Source of the DNA: Desulfobacteraceae bacterium
GTDB taxonomy: Bacteria; Desulfobacterota; Desulfobacteria; Desulfobacterales; Desulfosalsimonadaceae
Direction: 5' to 3'
Length of the DNA: 37,520 nucleotides
Assembly: GCA_003597945.1 (NCBI GenBank)
Contig: QZJS01000067.1
Span: 1 to 37,520, forward strand
The stretch's first letter is position 1, and each line of letters opens with the position of its first letter. The translations under genes and the position numbers were made by a program. Below the pieces are notes generated by a model that saw only the letters and a list, made by a program, of their open reading frames with translations, was not told where the DNA came from and did no database searches. Positions 1-9,554 of the stretch are shown in pieces.

Positions 1-1
1 G

Positions 2-544
2 CTGCCCCTGGTGTTCGCCTTTGTGATCCCGGCGGTCACCATGCGGCTGTTTTCCGAGGAGATCCAGTCCGGGTCCCTTGAAATCCTGCTGACCCTGCCG
101 TTGACCCTCGGGCAGATCGTGGCGGGAAAATTCGCCGCCGGCGTGGTCATGACCGCCGCCATGCTGGCCCCGACCCTGGCCTATCCCATTTCCATCGCTT
201 TTATCGGGGATCTGGACTGGGGGCCGGTGATCGGCGGCTATATCGGGGCACTGCTTCTGGGCGGATCATTTGCCGCCGTGGGCCTTTTCGCATCGGCCGT
301 CACCCGCAACCAGATCATCGCCTTTATCCTGGGGGCCGCCATCTGCCTGACCCTGACGTTGATCGACAAAATGCTGTTTTTCTTTCCACCGGCCGTCTTA
401 AATATCATTGAATATATCGGCGCGGACTCCCATTTCCAGAATATCGCCAAGGGCGTCATCGATTCACGGGATCTTGTCTATTTTATCAGCGTGATCTCCA
501 TCGGCCTGCTGGGCGCCCACACGGTTCTTTTGAAAAAACAATAA
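2..544 (+). CDS. ABC-2 type permease, Gld/Nos-like (5' truncated)
   Basis: Inner-membrane permease of an ABC exporter related to the GldF/NosY group. The reading frame is open to the window edge (first residues LPLVFAF), so the true start lies upstream and about 180 C-terminal residues are visible. The segment starting AVTMRLFSEE, followed by GSLEILLTLPL, is the characteristic cytoplasmic loop of ABC-2 permeases of this group. Four to five hydrophobic spans follow, and the protein ends in a short basic tail. The GldG-like gene starts 13 nt downstream, so the two are co-transcribed, and an ATPase gene is expected just upstream outside the window. The family call is secure. The substrate is unknown, and gliding motility should not be inferred from the name. 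Confidence 0.88.
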   Translation: MPLVFAFVIPAVTMRLFSEEIQSGSLEILLTLPLTLGQIVAGKFAAGVVMTAAMLAPTLAYPISIAFIGDLDWGPVIGGYIGALLLGGSFAAVGLFASAVTRNQIIAFILGAAICLTLTLIDKMLFFFPPAVLNIIEYIGADSHFQNIAKGVIDSRDLVYFISVISIGLLGAHTVLLKKQ

Positions 545-557
545 GGAGTAGAGAAAC

Positions 558-2780
558 ATGACCGGTAAATCCCAGACACCCGCCACCCTCCGGTTTTTGA
601 TTTATCTTGTGGCCATCGTCCTGATCAACATCGTAGGGACCACTCTGTTTTTCCGGGCGGATTTGACCCAGAACAACATTTATTCCCTGTCGCCCGCCAG
701 CCGGGACGTGGTGGCCACCCTTTCCGAACCGCTAACCATCAACGTGTTTTTCACGGAAAACCTGCCGGCCCCCCACAACAACACCCAGCGCTACCTGCGG
801 GACCTGCTGGAGGAATATGCCGTCAACGCCAACCGGTTTTTCAATTACCGGTTTTATGATGTGAGCGCCCGGGAAGACGATGTGAGCGGCAAAGCCGAGG
901 AAAACCGGAAGATGGCGGAAAATTACGGCATCTATCCGGTGGAAATCCGGATGATTGAAAAAGACGAGTTGAAATTTAAAAAAGCCTACATGGGCCTGGT
1001 TCTGATCCACGGGGATCTCATTGAACAGATCCCCACCATCACCACCACCGACGGCCTGGAATACCAGCTCACCACCGCCATCCGGAAACTCAACAACAAA
1101 ATCAGCGTGCTGGCGGGCCTGAAGGAGCAGGTCAACGTGGAATTGATCATGTCCGCGTCCCTGAAAGCGGTGGCGCCCTACATGGGATTAAACGAGCTGC
1201 ACCGCCTGCCCGATGCGGTCAAGGAAGCCGTGGAACGCCTGAACCGGAAAAATTACGGCCGGCTCGATTTTAATTACCGCGACCCGAAAGATGTGGCGGA
1301 ACTGGGCGACCAGCACAATATCATGACCCTGAAATGGCCTGATATCAAAGAGCGAAACATCCCGGCCGGCGAGGGGGCCATCGGGCTGGTCATGGCCCAC
1401 GGCGGGCGGAAAATCGAAATTCCGCTGTTAAACGTGTTCCAGATCCCCATCTTCGGCACCCGCTATGAACTCATGGATATGAGCACCCTTGAAGAAACCA
1501 TCAACGAAAACATCGAAAGCCTCATCGGCATCAACATGGATATCGGGTATCTGGCCAGCCATGGTGCGCCGGAGATCGGCGGGGCCATGATGATGGCCCA
1601 ACAACAGGACGGAGAAACTCTCCAGAATTTCGGCGCCCTGTTGTCGGAAAACTACACCATCCGGCGGATCAACCTGAACGATGAGCCCATCCCGCCGGGG
1701 CTGGGCTGCCTGATCATGGCCCAGCCCGTGGAAGAATTTTCGGATTACGAACTCTACCAGATCGATCAGGCCCTGATGCGGGGGACCAGCCTGGCGGTTT
1801 TCAGCGACGCGTTCAAAGAAATCCAGCAGCCGCCCCGGCAGCAGTTTTCCATGCAGCAGGGGCCGACCTACCAACCCCTGAGCACCGGCCTGGAGCGTCT
1901 GCTGGCTCACTACGGGGTTGAAATCAAACCCGCCTTTGTCATGGACAAAAACTGTTACAAGCAGGCCATGCCGGCCCGGTCCGGCGGCGGGGAGCGGCCC
2001 ATCTATTTCGCGCCCGTCATCAAAACGGAAAACATCAATACCGACCTTGATTTTCTTAATAACATAAAAGGCCTGGTCACCATGAACAACTCGCCGCTGT
2101 TTATTGACCCGGAGATTGTCAAGGCCGGCCATCTGACGGCCCACACCCTGCTGCATACATCGGACGAATCCTGGGAAATGCGGGACCAGATCAATTTAAA
2201 TCCCATGCTCATTCAGCCGCCCCAGGATCAAAGCCAGTTCAAGCGGTTTCTTATCGCCGGGATGATCGAGGGGAATTTTTCCAGTTATTTCGACGGCAAA
2301 GAGATCCCCCGGAAACCCGCGCCGGATGACGATGACAGCGATGACCAGGATATGGATATCTTTTCCGAAACATCCAAAGCTCAAACCGATGATGAAAAAG
2401 ATCCGGCCGCAGACGTCGAACAAGGCATCGCCGGGATCGAAGCCGCCGGCGATTTCATCGCCGCGGGCCGGCCGGGGAAAATCAGCGTGTTGGGATCATC
2501 GGCCCTGCTGCGCGACAACCTCCTGGACCGGGAAGGCCAGACCCCCAACGCCGCTTTTGTGCTCAACCTCATCGACGCCCTAAACAGCCGGGCCGATATC
2601 GCCGTCATGCGGAGCAAGGTCCAGCAGTTCAACCCATTGGACGACACCACGGCATTCACCAAAGATCTGATCAAGCTGATCAATATCGCCGGTCTGCCGG
2701 GCCTGGTGGTGCTGTTCGGGCTGGGGATGTGGCTGCGGCGACGGGCCAAGCGGAACTATATTCAGGCCATGTTTCAATAA
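558..2780 (+). CDS. GldG-like ABC transporter auxiliary protein
   Basis: A 740-residue membrane-anchored partner of the preceding permease, resembling the GldG family (uncharacterised ABC-type transport domain). There is one N-terminal membrane span (about residues 12-32), a long extracytoplasmic region, and a C-terminal span (about 705-725) followed by a basic RRRAKR stop-transfer. The segment near residue 45 (SPASRDVVATL, then EPLTINVFFTENLP) is typical of GldG N-termini. A very acidic linker rich in Asp (about 590-625) precedes the last domain and is probably disordered. The start ATG has AAGGAG (542-547) 10 nt upstream. In the family the protein forms an export complex with the permease and an ATPase. 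The cargo is unknown. Confidence 0.85.
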   Translation: MTGKSQTPATLRFLIYLVAIVLINIVGTTLFFRADLTQNNIYSLSPASRDVVATLSEPLTINVFFTENLPAPHNNTQRYLRDLLEEYAVNANRFFNYRFYDVSAREDDVSGKAEENRKMAENYGIYPVEIRMIEKDELKFKKAYMGLVLIHGDLIEQIPTITTTDGLEYQLTTAIRKLNNKISVLAGLKEQVNVELIMSASLKAVAPYMGLNELHRLPDAVKEAVERLNRKNYGRLDFNYRDPKDVAELGDQHNIMTLKWPDIKERNIPAGEGAIGLVMAHGGRKIEIPLLNVFQIPIFGTRYELMDMSTLEETINENIESLIGINMDIGYLASHGAPEIGGAMMMAQQQDGETLQNFGALLSENYTIRRINLNDEPIPPGLGCLIMAQPVEEFSDYELYQIDQALMRGTSLAVFSDAFKEIQQPPRQQFSMQQGPTYQPLSTGLERLLAHYGVEIKPAFVMDKNCYKQAMPARSGGGERPIYFAPVIKTENINTDLDFLNNIKGLVTMNNSPLFIDPEIVKAGHLTAHTLLHTSDESWEMRDQINLNPMLIQPPQDQSQFKRFLIAGMIEGNFSSYFDGKEIPRKPAPDDDDSDDQDMDIFSETSKAQTDDEKDPAADVEQGIAGIEAAGDFIAAGRPGKISVLGSSALLRDNLLDREGQTPNAAFVLNLIDALNSRADIAVMRSKVQQFNPLDDTTAFTKDLIKLINIAGLPGLVVLFGLGMWLRRRAKRNYIQAMFQ

Positions 2781-2791
2781 AGGATAAGCCA

Positions 2792-3778
2792 ATGAAATCA
2801 AAAAAAGAATTAATCATTCTCGGCCTTATCATCGCGGTTCTGGCCGCCTATCTTTTTTTTCAGAAGAGCGCCGACCGGACCCATTATGAACTGCCGGCGC
2901 TTCCCGCGCTGGAGGAAAACGATATCACCGCCCTTGAGGTGATCACCGGTGATGCGACATTGGAACTGCGGAAGCGTGACGATGTCTGGTATGTGGAACC
3001 GGGCCGGTTCAAGGCTGATGAAAGCCGGGTCAAGCCCATGCTTGATGCGATCCGGAACCTGACCTTGACGGCCCTGGTGTCGGAAGCCGGCAATGACCAG
3101 CGCTACGATCTTGATGACGAAAAACGGATCCGGGTGAGAGTCTTGGCGAGCGACCGGGAACTCCGGGTGCTCGACATCGGCAAAACCGCGCCGTCCCACC
3201 AGCATACCTTTGTCAAAATCGCCAGCGACAACCGCGTGTATCATGCCCGGGAAAATTTCCGGTCCCGGTTTGAGCGGAGCCGGAGCGACCTCATGGACAA
3301 GACCGTGTTGACCGTCACCCGGGACAACGTGAAACGCATCGACATCGCCCGGCCGGATGCCCCGCCCGTTATGCTGAGCCTTGTCCAGAAACCCGTGGAA
3401 GGTCCTGACGAACCGGCGGATGCCGAAACCCCGACCGAAGCACCGGCCCCGGCGCCTGAATTGGTCTGGCAGGACGCCGGCGGCAATTTGGTTTCCGAAT
3501 CCGACATCAATGACTTTCTCTCAACGGTATCTGATCTCAAATGCCGGGAATTCATCGAGGACCGGTCCAAAGAATCGTATACATCGCCCCTGATCACCGT
3601 CATCGTAAACGACGGCGTGGAGCGGGTTCTGACCATTTTTGAAAAACATGAACCCGAAGATGCCGCCTATCCGGCGATTTCTTCGGAAAACGAGCACCCG
3701 TTCCTGTTATCCCAGTTCACGGCCGAAGAGATCATCAACCTGTTAATGGATGACACCCATCCGGAGGAGGCCCCATGA
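2792..3778 (+). CDS. DUF4340 domain protein
   Basis: A 328-residue protein of unknown function. I chose the ATG at 2792 (MKSKKELIIL), 11 nt after the previous stop and preceded by AAGGATAAG. The longer frame from 2729 would overlap the GldG-like gene and lacks a ribosome site. It has one N-terminal membrane anchor (about residues 7-24), then a periplasmic region with two DUF4340-type repeats (near TLELRKRDDVWYVEP and DFLSTVSDLKCREFIED) joined by a Pro/Glu/Ala-rich linker at about residues 195-220. DUF4340 genes commonly follow GldG-like genes, so it is probably a third component of the same exporter. Its stop overlaps the next start (ATGA). Confidence 0.82.
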   Translation: MKSKKELIILGLIIAVLAAYLFFQKSADRTHYELPALPALEENDITALEVITGDATLELRKRDDVWYVEPGRFKADESRVKPMLDAIRNLTLTALVSEAGNDQRYDLDDEKRIRVRVLASDRELRVLDIGKTAPSHQHTFVKIASDNRVYHARENFRSRFERSRSDLMDKTVLTVTRDNVKRIDIARPDAPPVMLSLVQKPVEGPDEPADAETPTEAPAPAPELVWQDAGGNLVSESDINDFLSTVSDLKCREFIEDRSKESYTSPLITVIVNDGVERVLTIFEKHEPEDAAYPAISSENEHPFLLSQFTAEEIINLLMDDTHPEEAP

Positions 3779-5367
3779 CCACGACCAGACACCACCCGAT
3801 GTTTCGCGTGTTTCTGTTGTTGACCGTTGCGGCATGGGCCGTCCTTGCCTTCGCCGCCGGGGCCGCGGCCAAACCCACCGCCGTCACGCTGTTTCCCCAG
3901 GGCGCCCGGGTGACCGAACAGATCACCGCCGATGTCATGACCGAAGGCGACCGGGCTTTTGCGCGCTTTTTCCTGCCCGTTCACGCGGTAAAAGACACCC
4001 TTTCCGTCCGGATTCCGCCGGAAGCCGGCTTGACCCTTCTGGGCGTGACCATGGATTTGCAGACCATTGAGGCGGCAGACCGCATGGCCCAACTCAAAAA
4101 ACGGCTCGGGGAACTTAATCTTGAAAAATCCCGGATCGACGCGAAAATCAAGGCTCTTAACACCACGGTGGCCTACTGGGAGCACCTGAGCAAAAACTTG
4201 CCTGAAACCGTTGATTCCGTTGAAAAAATCGGGGAGGCCATCGGCAAGGGGATCACGGATGCCGCCTCGGCCATCCTCCCGCTGCAGCAGTCGCTGGAGC
4301 CCATCATGGAAGAAATCGCCGCGATGCGCAAGGAACTCGACAGCCTTACGGGCCGGGCCGAAAAGCGATGGCAGACCACGGTTTACTTTAACAAAAAAGC
4401 CGCCGGAAAAATAAATCTGACCTGCGACTATTATATTGCCAACTGCCGGTGGCGGCCGGTCTACACCTTAAACGCCCGGCCGGAAAAATCCGACATCGCC
4501 TTTTCCTGGTATGCCGATATCTCCCAGGAAACCGGCGTCAACTGGGAAAACGTTCAGATGACTCTTGCCACGGCCCAGGCCCGGCCGCGGCCCGAGCCGC
4601 CGCAACTGCGGCCCTGGATCATCCAGCCCCGGGAAGAAGTCTATCCCATGCGGATGAAATCGGAACGGGCACTGATGCAGGCCCCCGCCGCCGCGGACTC
4701 GGCCGCCGTCTTTGAGGAATCGCTTGCCGGCGCGCCGGAGCCGGAACGCCAGGAAGGTTTTTTATTCGATACCTATGATCTGGGCCGGCAGACGCTGCCC
4801 TCGGGCGAAAACCGCCAGATCACCGTGAGCGACAAATCCTGGAAAGCCGATTTCCAGTACCTGGTCCGGCCCTATGAGGACCGGCAATCGTTTCTGTTCG
4901 CCCAGATGGTGTTGGGCGATGAGGCCTTTGTCCGGCTACCCGAAGGAAAAGCCACGTTTTTAATCGACGGGGCCATGGTGGCGTCCCGGTCGTTTTCCCT
5001 TTTCGATCCGGAAACCAAACTCTTTTTCGGCTCCGATCCCGGCCTGGATGTGAAATTTGACGTGGTGGAAAAAAAATCCGACGAAAAAGGCCTGTTCGGC
5101 GGCAAGAAAGCATACCGGTGGCACTGGCGGCTGACCCTGGTCAACCGCAAACCCCATGATGTGACCGTCCTGGTGGAAGACGCCCTCCCCCAGATCCGCG
5201 ACGGCCGCATCAAGCTGGACGAGAAAATCATCGGCCCGGCTCCCAAAAAAGAGGCGGACCGCCTTGAATGGACCCTCAACATCCCGGCCGGCAAGGAAAA
5301 GGCGCTGGAATACGGATTTGCCGTCACCTATCCCTCGGATATGGACCTGTCTTTCGGGGGACGATAA
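3775..5367 (+). CDS. DUF4139 domain (MuiA-like) exported protein
   Basis: A 530-residue protein starting with a signal peptide (hydrophobic core about residues 12-30, possible cleavage after AAA). A DUF4140-like N-terminal domain follows (AVTLFPQGARVTE, about 35-100), then a coiled coil (about 85-130, LKKRLGELNLEK) and a large beta-rich DUF4139 domain (about 215-525, with YYIANCRWRPVYTL near its start). Proteins of this type are annotated as mucoidy inhibitor MuiA-like, but their function is not established. The ATGA overlap with the DUF4340 gene shows translational coupling, so it is the last gene of the exporter operon. I see no clear terminator after it. Confidence 0.8.
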   Translation: MTTTRHHPMFRVFLLLTVAAWAVLAFAAGAAAKPTAVTLFPQGARVTEQITADVMTEGDRAFARFFLPVHAVKDTLSVRIPPEAGLTLLGVTMDLQTIEAADRMAQLKKRLGELNLEKSRIDAKIKALNTTVAYWEHLSKNLPETVDSVEKIGEAIGKGITDAASAILPLQQSLEPIMEEIAAMRKELDSLTGRAEKRWQTTVYFNKKAAGKINLTCDYYIANCRWRPVYTLNARPEKSDIAFSWYADISQETGVNWENVQMTLATAQARPRPEPPQLRPWIIQPREEVYPMRMKSERALMQAPAAADSAAVFEESLAGAPEPERQEGFLFDTYDLGRQTLPSGENRQITVSDKSWKADFQYLVRPYEDRQSFLFAQMVLGDEAFVRLPEGKATFLIDGAMVASRSFSLFDPETKLFFGSDPGLDVKFDVVEKKSDEKGLFGGKKAYRWHWRLTLVNRKPHDVTVLVEDALPQIRDGRIKLDEKIIGPAPKKEADRLEWTLNIPAGKEKALEYGFAVTYPSDMDLSFGGR

Positions 5368-5387
5368 TAAGATATCAATATATTTTG

Positions 5388-5415
5388 TTGCAAATATGTT
5401 TTAATTTTGTATAAA
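5388..5415 (+). promoter_or_regulatory. Candidate promoter of brnTA
   Basis: TTGCAA (5388-5393) and TATAAA (5410-5415) are separated by 16 nt in an A/T-rich gap between the DUF4139 gene and brnT. A start site about 7 nt past the -10 would fall on the brnT ATG at 5421, and no Shine-Dalgarno is visible there, so the transcript may be leaderless. Box matches were read by eye. Confidence 0.4.
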
Positions 5416-5420
5416 ATATT

Positions 5421-5684
5421 ATGAATTTTGAATGGGACGACCAAAAAAGCGATTCGAACAAATTAAAACACGGCATTGATTTTAATGACGCGACAGCGTT
5501 ATGGATTGATCCGTTCAGAGTTGAAATTAAAGCTTCTTTTCAGGACGAGGACCGATTTGTTCTGATCGGGATGATGGATGATAAAATTTGGACGGCAATA
5601 TTTACGATAAGAAATCAAGCCGTCCGCATCATTTCCGTCAGACGCGCACGGGAAAAGGAGGCCTTATTATATGACGAAAAATAA
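5421..5684 (+). CDS. brnT: BrnT-type ribonuclease toxin
   Basis: An 87-residue protein matching the BrnT family: N-terminus FEWDDQKSDSNKLKHGIDF, central EDRFVLIG, and C-terminal RIISVRRAREKE, which carries the Arg residues typical of the RelE-like fold. BrnT toxins cleave RNA and are neutralised by BrnA. Full length for the family. The antitoxin start overlaps its last 14 nt. Base composition is visibly more A/T-rich than the flanking housekeeping genes, consistent with acquisition as a module. No ribosome site is visible upstream. Confidence 0.87.
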   Translation: MNFEWDDQKSDSNKLKHGIDFNDATALWIDPFRVEIKASFQDEDRFVLIGMMDDKIWTAIFTIRNQAVRIISVRRAREKEALLYDEK

Positions 5685-5940
5685 GCCCGCAAAAAACGCG
5701 AATGAATTCGACAGACGTTTTGATGATGGCGAGGATGTCTGCGATCTGCTGGATATGTCCAGGGTGAAAATATTGAGGCCCGGGAAAAAAGTGCGCATTA
5801 CCATTGATATGGCCGAAGAACTGGTCAATGACATCGATCAAATCAGAGAATCCATCGGAGTTGACCGGGGCGCTTTGATTAAAGTATGGCTCCACGAGCG
5901 CGTCCAGCAGGAAAAAACACAAAACTTATTGAGGAAATAA
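5671..5940 (+). CDS. brnA: BrnA-type ribbon-helix-helix antitoxin
   Basis: An 89-residue protein with a disordered, charged N-terminus and a ribbon-helix-helix segment at about residues 33-75 (KKVRITIDMAEELVNDI, then a second helix), as in BrnA/CopG antitoxins. It should bind BrnT through one end and the module promoter through the RHH dimer. A strong AAGGAGG (about 5656-5662) lies inside brnT upstream of the ATG, so antitoxin translation is probably stronger than toxin translation. The order toxin then antitoxin is the usual brnTA order. Confidence 0.82.
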   Translation: MTKNKPAKNANEFDRRFDDGEDVCDLLDMSRVKILRPGKKVRITIDMAEELVNDIDQIRESIGVDRGALIKVWLHERVQQEKTQNLLRK

Positions 5941-5941
5941 T

Positions 5942-6784
5942 TTGACCGATTCATCCGGCATCCGCATCGGCGTTCTGATCAGCGGATCGGGCACCAATAT
6001 GGACGCCATCATCGCCGCGTGCGAGACCGGCCGGATAAACGGCCGGGTGGTGTTTGTGGGATCGGATAATCCCGATGCCAAGGGTCTGGAAAAAGCGGCC
6101 TCAAAAAAGATCCCGACCTTTGTGGTCCATTACGCGGATATCATTCGCAGCTTCCCCTCCGTTATCGACGGGCCGTGGAACGACCCAGACCCGGCCGACC
6201 GTCTCAAGGATCGCCTTCCGGCCGATTTTGACCTGGCAACGGTCCGCGATCAACAGCGTTTTTATTCACCGGACGCGGACAACAGAAAGATGAACCGGTT
6301 TCTGTGCACCCGGGCGGCGGCCGAGGCCGCCCTTCTGAACGAAATGACGGCCCATCCCTTCGATCTGCTGGTGCTGGCCGGGTTCATGCGCAACCTCACC
6401 CCGTATTTCATCGACCGGGTCAATACCGAACCCGGCAGGCCCCGCATCATGAACATCCACCCGGCCCTGCTCCCGGCCTTTGCCGGCGTGGACGGATACG
6501 GCGATACCTTCCGATACGGTTGCCGCATCGGCGGCTGCACCGTTCACTTCATCGACTACGGCGAGGATTCCGGCCCCATCATCGGCCAGCGGGCCTTTTC
6601 CATCACGGATGACGACACCCTCGACAGTGTCCGGAAAAAAGGCATCACCCTGGAATGGGAACTTTATCCCGAATGCATCCAACTGTTCGCCCAGGGCCGC
6701 CTGCATGTGGTGAAAATGACCCACACCCTCGATTCCGGCGCCATCTATCAGCGGAATATCGTTAAAATCGCCCGGATAGAATAA
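5942..6784 (+). CDS. purN: Phosphoribosylglycinamide formyltransferase, enlarged form
   Basis: Transfers the formyl group of 10-formyl-THF to GAR in purine synthesis. Starts with TTG: GAGG (5931-5934) lies 7 nt upstream and no ATG is in a suitable place. The formyltransferase fold is clear: VLISGSGTNM near residues 11-20, LVLAGFMRNL about 143-152, MNIHPALLP (N171, H173) and YGEDSGPII (D209), matching the catalytic Asn, His and Asp of PurN. At 280 residues it is about 70 longer than E. coli PurN. Much of the excess is a segment at about residues 70-130 between the GAR-binding half and the catalytic half, plus a C-terminal tail. The start is 1 nt after the brnA stop. Confidence 0.85.
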   Translation: MTDSSGIRIGVLISGSGTNMDAIIAACETGRINGRVVFVGSDNPDAKGLEKAASKKIPTFVVHYADIIRSFPSVIDGPWNDPDPADRLKDRLPADFDLATVRDQQRFYSPDADNRKMNRFLCTRAAAEAALLNEMTAHPFDLLVLAGFMRNLTPYFIDRVNTEPGRPRIMNIHPALLPAFAGVDGYGDTFRYGCRIGGCTVHFIDYGEDSGPIIGQRAFSITDDDTLDSVRKKGITLEWELYPECIQLFAQGRLHVVKMTHTLDSGAIYQRNIVKIARIE

Positions 6785-6862
6785 ATGCCTCGTTTTCGCT
6801 ATGGGGTATGAACGGGTCCATCTCCGGGCCGGCAAATCGACTTGCTTAAAGCGTAGCAATAA

Positions 6863-9415
6863 CTATTGAATGTCTCTTAACGGCAAATTCCGGATGAGGA
6901 CATCATACAATGCTTTCGAATTAATGGGCTTGGATAAATAATCATTCATTCCGACTTCAAGGTATCTCTTCCGGTCGCCCTTCATGGCGTGGCCGGTGAG
7001 AGCGACAATGCAAATATCATGATTCCGGACGTTTGATTGGGGATCACGAATCACCCGAGTGGTTTCAATCCCATCCATTTCCGGCATCTGAACATCCATG
7101 AGAACCAGATCGTAATCATTTTTTTCAAGGGCCTGAATCGCTTTTTTCCCGTTTTCAACCACATGGGCGGCAAAGCCGAACCGTTGAAGAAACTCCAGAA
7201 CCACTTCCTGGTTGATTGGAAAGTCTTCTACCACAAGGATTAAAACCTCCTCATGTTTTTTTCTGGCAAAACCGTCCACCGCAATCTGTCCTTCAGGATG
7301 CTCCGGCGCTGAAAACGCTTTTTTTGCCGCCCCGGCCGGATGCAGCACCACGGTGAACGTAAAAATACTCCCTCGCCCGACCTGGCTTAAAACGTCGATC
7401 CGGCCGCCCATCATTTCAATAAGACTTTTGGCAATGGACAAACCAAGCCCCGTTCCCCCGAACTTCCTGGTGGTGGACGCATCCGCCTGGGTAAAGGCGT
7501 CAAACAACGTTTCGATCTTTTCCCCGGCTATGCCAATGCCGGTATCGATCACGCTGAATTGCAATGTTATTTTTTCATCCGTCGGATCAGCGCGCTCAAA
7601 CCGGTCCACCTGAATCCTGACTTCCCCGCTGGGCGTAAATTTAATGGCATTGCCCACCAGATTGACCATCACCTGGCGGATCCGGCCGGGGTCTCCTGAA
7701 ACATGGCGCGGCACAGACGGATCAACATCGCAGACAAAATCCAGATTCCTGTCCCTGGCGTTGATGGAAAATATCTCATTAAGACCATCCAGCAGATTGA
7801 TCAGATCAAAATCGATAATTTCCAGTTCCAGCTTTCCGGCTTCAATCTTTGAAACATCCAGAATATCATTGATAATATTCAGCAGTAAATCCCCGCTTTG
7901 CTGAATTATTTTTACAAACTTCCGCTGGTTCTCCGTCAGCTCCGTATCCGCTAAAAGATCGGCCATGCCAATCACAGCATTCATCGGGGTCCGGATTTCA
8001 TGGCTCATATTGGCCAGGAATTGACTTTTGGCAATATTTGCCGCCTCGGCCTGAACAGCCATCTGATTGGCCAAGGCGGTTTGTTCTTCCAGATGACGGT
8101 TCACTGATTCGACTTTTTCAAGGCTGATGCAAAGTTCATTTTCCGCCCGCTTCCGGTCCGTGATATCCCGGGCGATGCCCAACAGTCCTATTGATCGGCC
8201 ATCCTCCTCTTTAAAGACCGTCGACGTCATCCAGGTAGGAAAAGGCGTTCCGTCCTTTTTTACATGCCCGACTTCGCCATGATGGCTGCCGTTTTTCATC
8301 ACCAGCGCGTTAAAAGGAACAACATCTTCCCGAAACTGCTTTTCGGAGTGGAAAATCCTGAGATGTTTTCCCAGCAGTTCATCTGGCGAATACCCGTGCA
8401 TTTCCGCCCATGCGCTATTTGCAAACTGTATCTCACCGTTCATGTCGGCCACGGCGATGCCGTCAATGGACTGTTCCACCGCCCTTGCCAGGCGCCGCAA
8501 CTCCTCTTCCATCTGTTTGCGTTCGCTGATGTCAATAAAACTCTCAAGCAGACATTCCCGGCCCTCCAGGGTTATGGGAACCGCAGTTTTGAGTATGGGG
8601 ATGGCATGCCCGTCCTTGTTGAGCAGAACCCGTTCGGAATTATCAATCCGCTGTTTCTTGTCCGTGATGGGACAGGCTCCCTCCTCGGCCGGACAAATAA
8701 ATCGATGGCAGACCTTTCCCACAATCTTTTCCCGGTCAACGCCGAACATCCGTGCCGCCGCCGGATTGACTTCCATAATCTTGTGGTTTTCGACGTCGAT
8801 AATCAGCATGCCGTTCTGGATGGCGCTTAAAATCGCTTCCGTGCGCTGCTTGCTCATGCTTAGTTTTTTCGATGTGTTATAACTTAAATACGCTACCAGA
8901 GATGAATAAATGATGAGAAAGGCGATGCATGCGTAAATGGTCGCGTCATTGGAGTCCGGAATGAAATGGAACCCGTTAAAGATCCCGGTGACAAGCGCCC
9001 CCGCCACCAAAAAAAGCACGGCGTTTCTGTAAAGGATAAATCCCCGGGTGGACAGCAGGTTTATCGCTGGTCCGATAAAAAATACCGTGGACGGCCATAA
9101 CTGAAAAGACGCCAGGTTCATCCACACCCCGCAAAGAAACGTTTCAAAATAAAGGTTCTGATATTCGGCTTTTCGGGGATTGGGCCGCTTCTTTGCATAA
9201 AAGTAGGCGGCATGCGGCCAGATAATAACCTGGAGAAAAATCGCCGACCAGAGAAAAACATTCCGGCTTTCATGGAAAATGCTGACCAGAATGATGCCGA
9301 GAGGGATAAAACCGATGACCCGCGGCATGTAGTTGAAACGCACCAGCGGATGTATTTGGCGGGCGCTGCCTCTGTGCTTTGCGTTATTTTTTTCGGGGGC
9401 CATAATCATCCGCAC
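6863..9415 (-). CDS. MASE2-PAS-PAS hybrid histidine kinase with receiver
   Basis: An 850-residue membrane sensor kinase. Residues 20-180 hold several membrane spans beginning [14 protein letters not shown], resembling a MASE2 sensor. Then come PAS1 (about 190-300, with Cys residues in [15 protein letters not shown]), PAS2 (about 310-425), a coiled coil, HisKA with the H-box NMSHEIRTP (H472), a HATPase ([30 protein letters not shown]) and a C-terminal receiver with phospho-acceptor D774 in [13 protein letters not shown]. It can therefore autophosphorylate and relay internally. No dedicated response regulator is adjacent. The start is ambiguous: GTG at 9415, or ATG at 9409 or 9403, none with a clear ribosome site. 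It lies 139 nt downstream of the SatD-like gene. Confidence 0.9.
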   Translation of the reverse strand: MRMIMAPEKNNAKHRGSARQIHPLVRFNYMPRVIGFIPLGIILVSIFHESRNVFLWSAIFLQVIIWPHAAYFYAKKRPNPRKAEYQNLYFETFLCGVWMNLASFQLWPSTVFFIGPAINLLSTRGFILYRNAVLFLVAGALVTGIFNGFHFIPDSNDATIYACIAFLIIYSSLVAYLSYNTSKKLSMSKQRTEAILSAIQNGMLIIDVENHKIMEVNPAAARMFGVDREKIVGKVCHRFICPAEEGACPITDKKQRIDNSERVLLNKDGHAIPILKTAVPITLEGRECLLESFIDISERKQMEEELRRLARAVEQSIDGIAVADMNGEIQFANSAWAEMHGYSPDELLGKHLRIFHSEKQFREDVVPFNALVMKNGSHHGEVGHVKKDGTPFPTWMTSTVFKEEDGRSIGLLGIARDITDRKRAENELCISLEKVESVNRHLEEQTALANQMAVQAEAANIAKSQFLANMSHEIRTPMNAVIGMADLLADTELTENQRKFVKIIQQSGDLLLNIINDILDVSKIEAGKLELEIIDFDLINLLDGLNEIFSINARDRNLDFVCDVDPSVPRHVSGDPGRIRQVMVNLVGNAIKFTPSGEVRIQVDRFERADPTDEKITLQFSVIDTGIGIAGEKIETLFDAFTQADASTTRKFGGTGLGLSIAKSLIEMMGGRIDVLSQVGRGSIFTFTVVLHPAGAAKKAFSAPEHPEGQIAVDGFARKKHEEVLILVVEDFPINQEVVLEFLQRFGFAAHVVENGKKAIQALEKNDYDLVLMDVQMPEMDGIETTRVIRDPQSNVRNHDICIVALTGHAMKGDRKRYLEVGMNDYLSKPINSKALYDVLIRNLPLRDIQ

Positions 9416-9554
9416 ATGGAAACAATATCAAGGGTTTAATTTTTCTAAGGAGTACGGGGAACAACCGCCGACGACAAATCGAAAAACATCAACTTCTTGA
9501 TATTAAAAAAATAATCAACTCGGCACAAGAAAGAAATGACTGCGCCCTGGCATA

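Noticed and set aside
1428-2156. Long antisense frame within the GldG-like gene.
   Set aside because: A shadow of a high-GC coding frame; no independent support.
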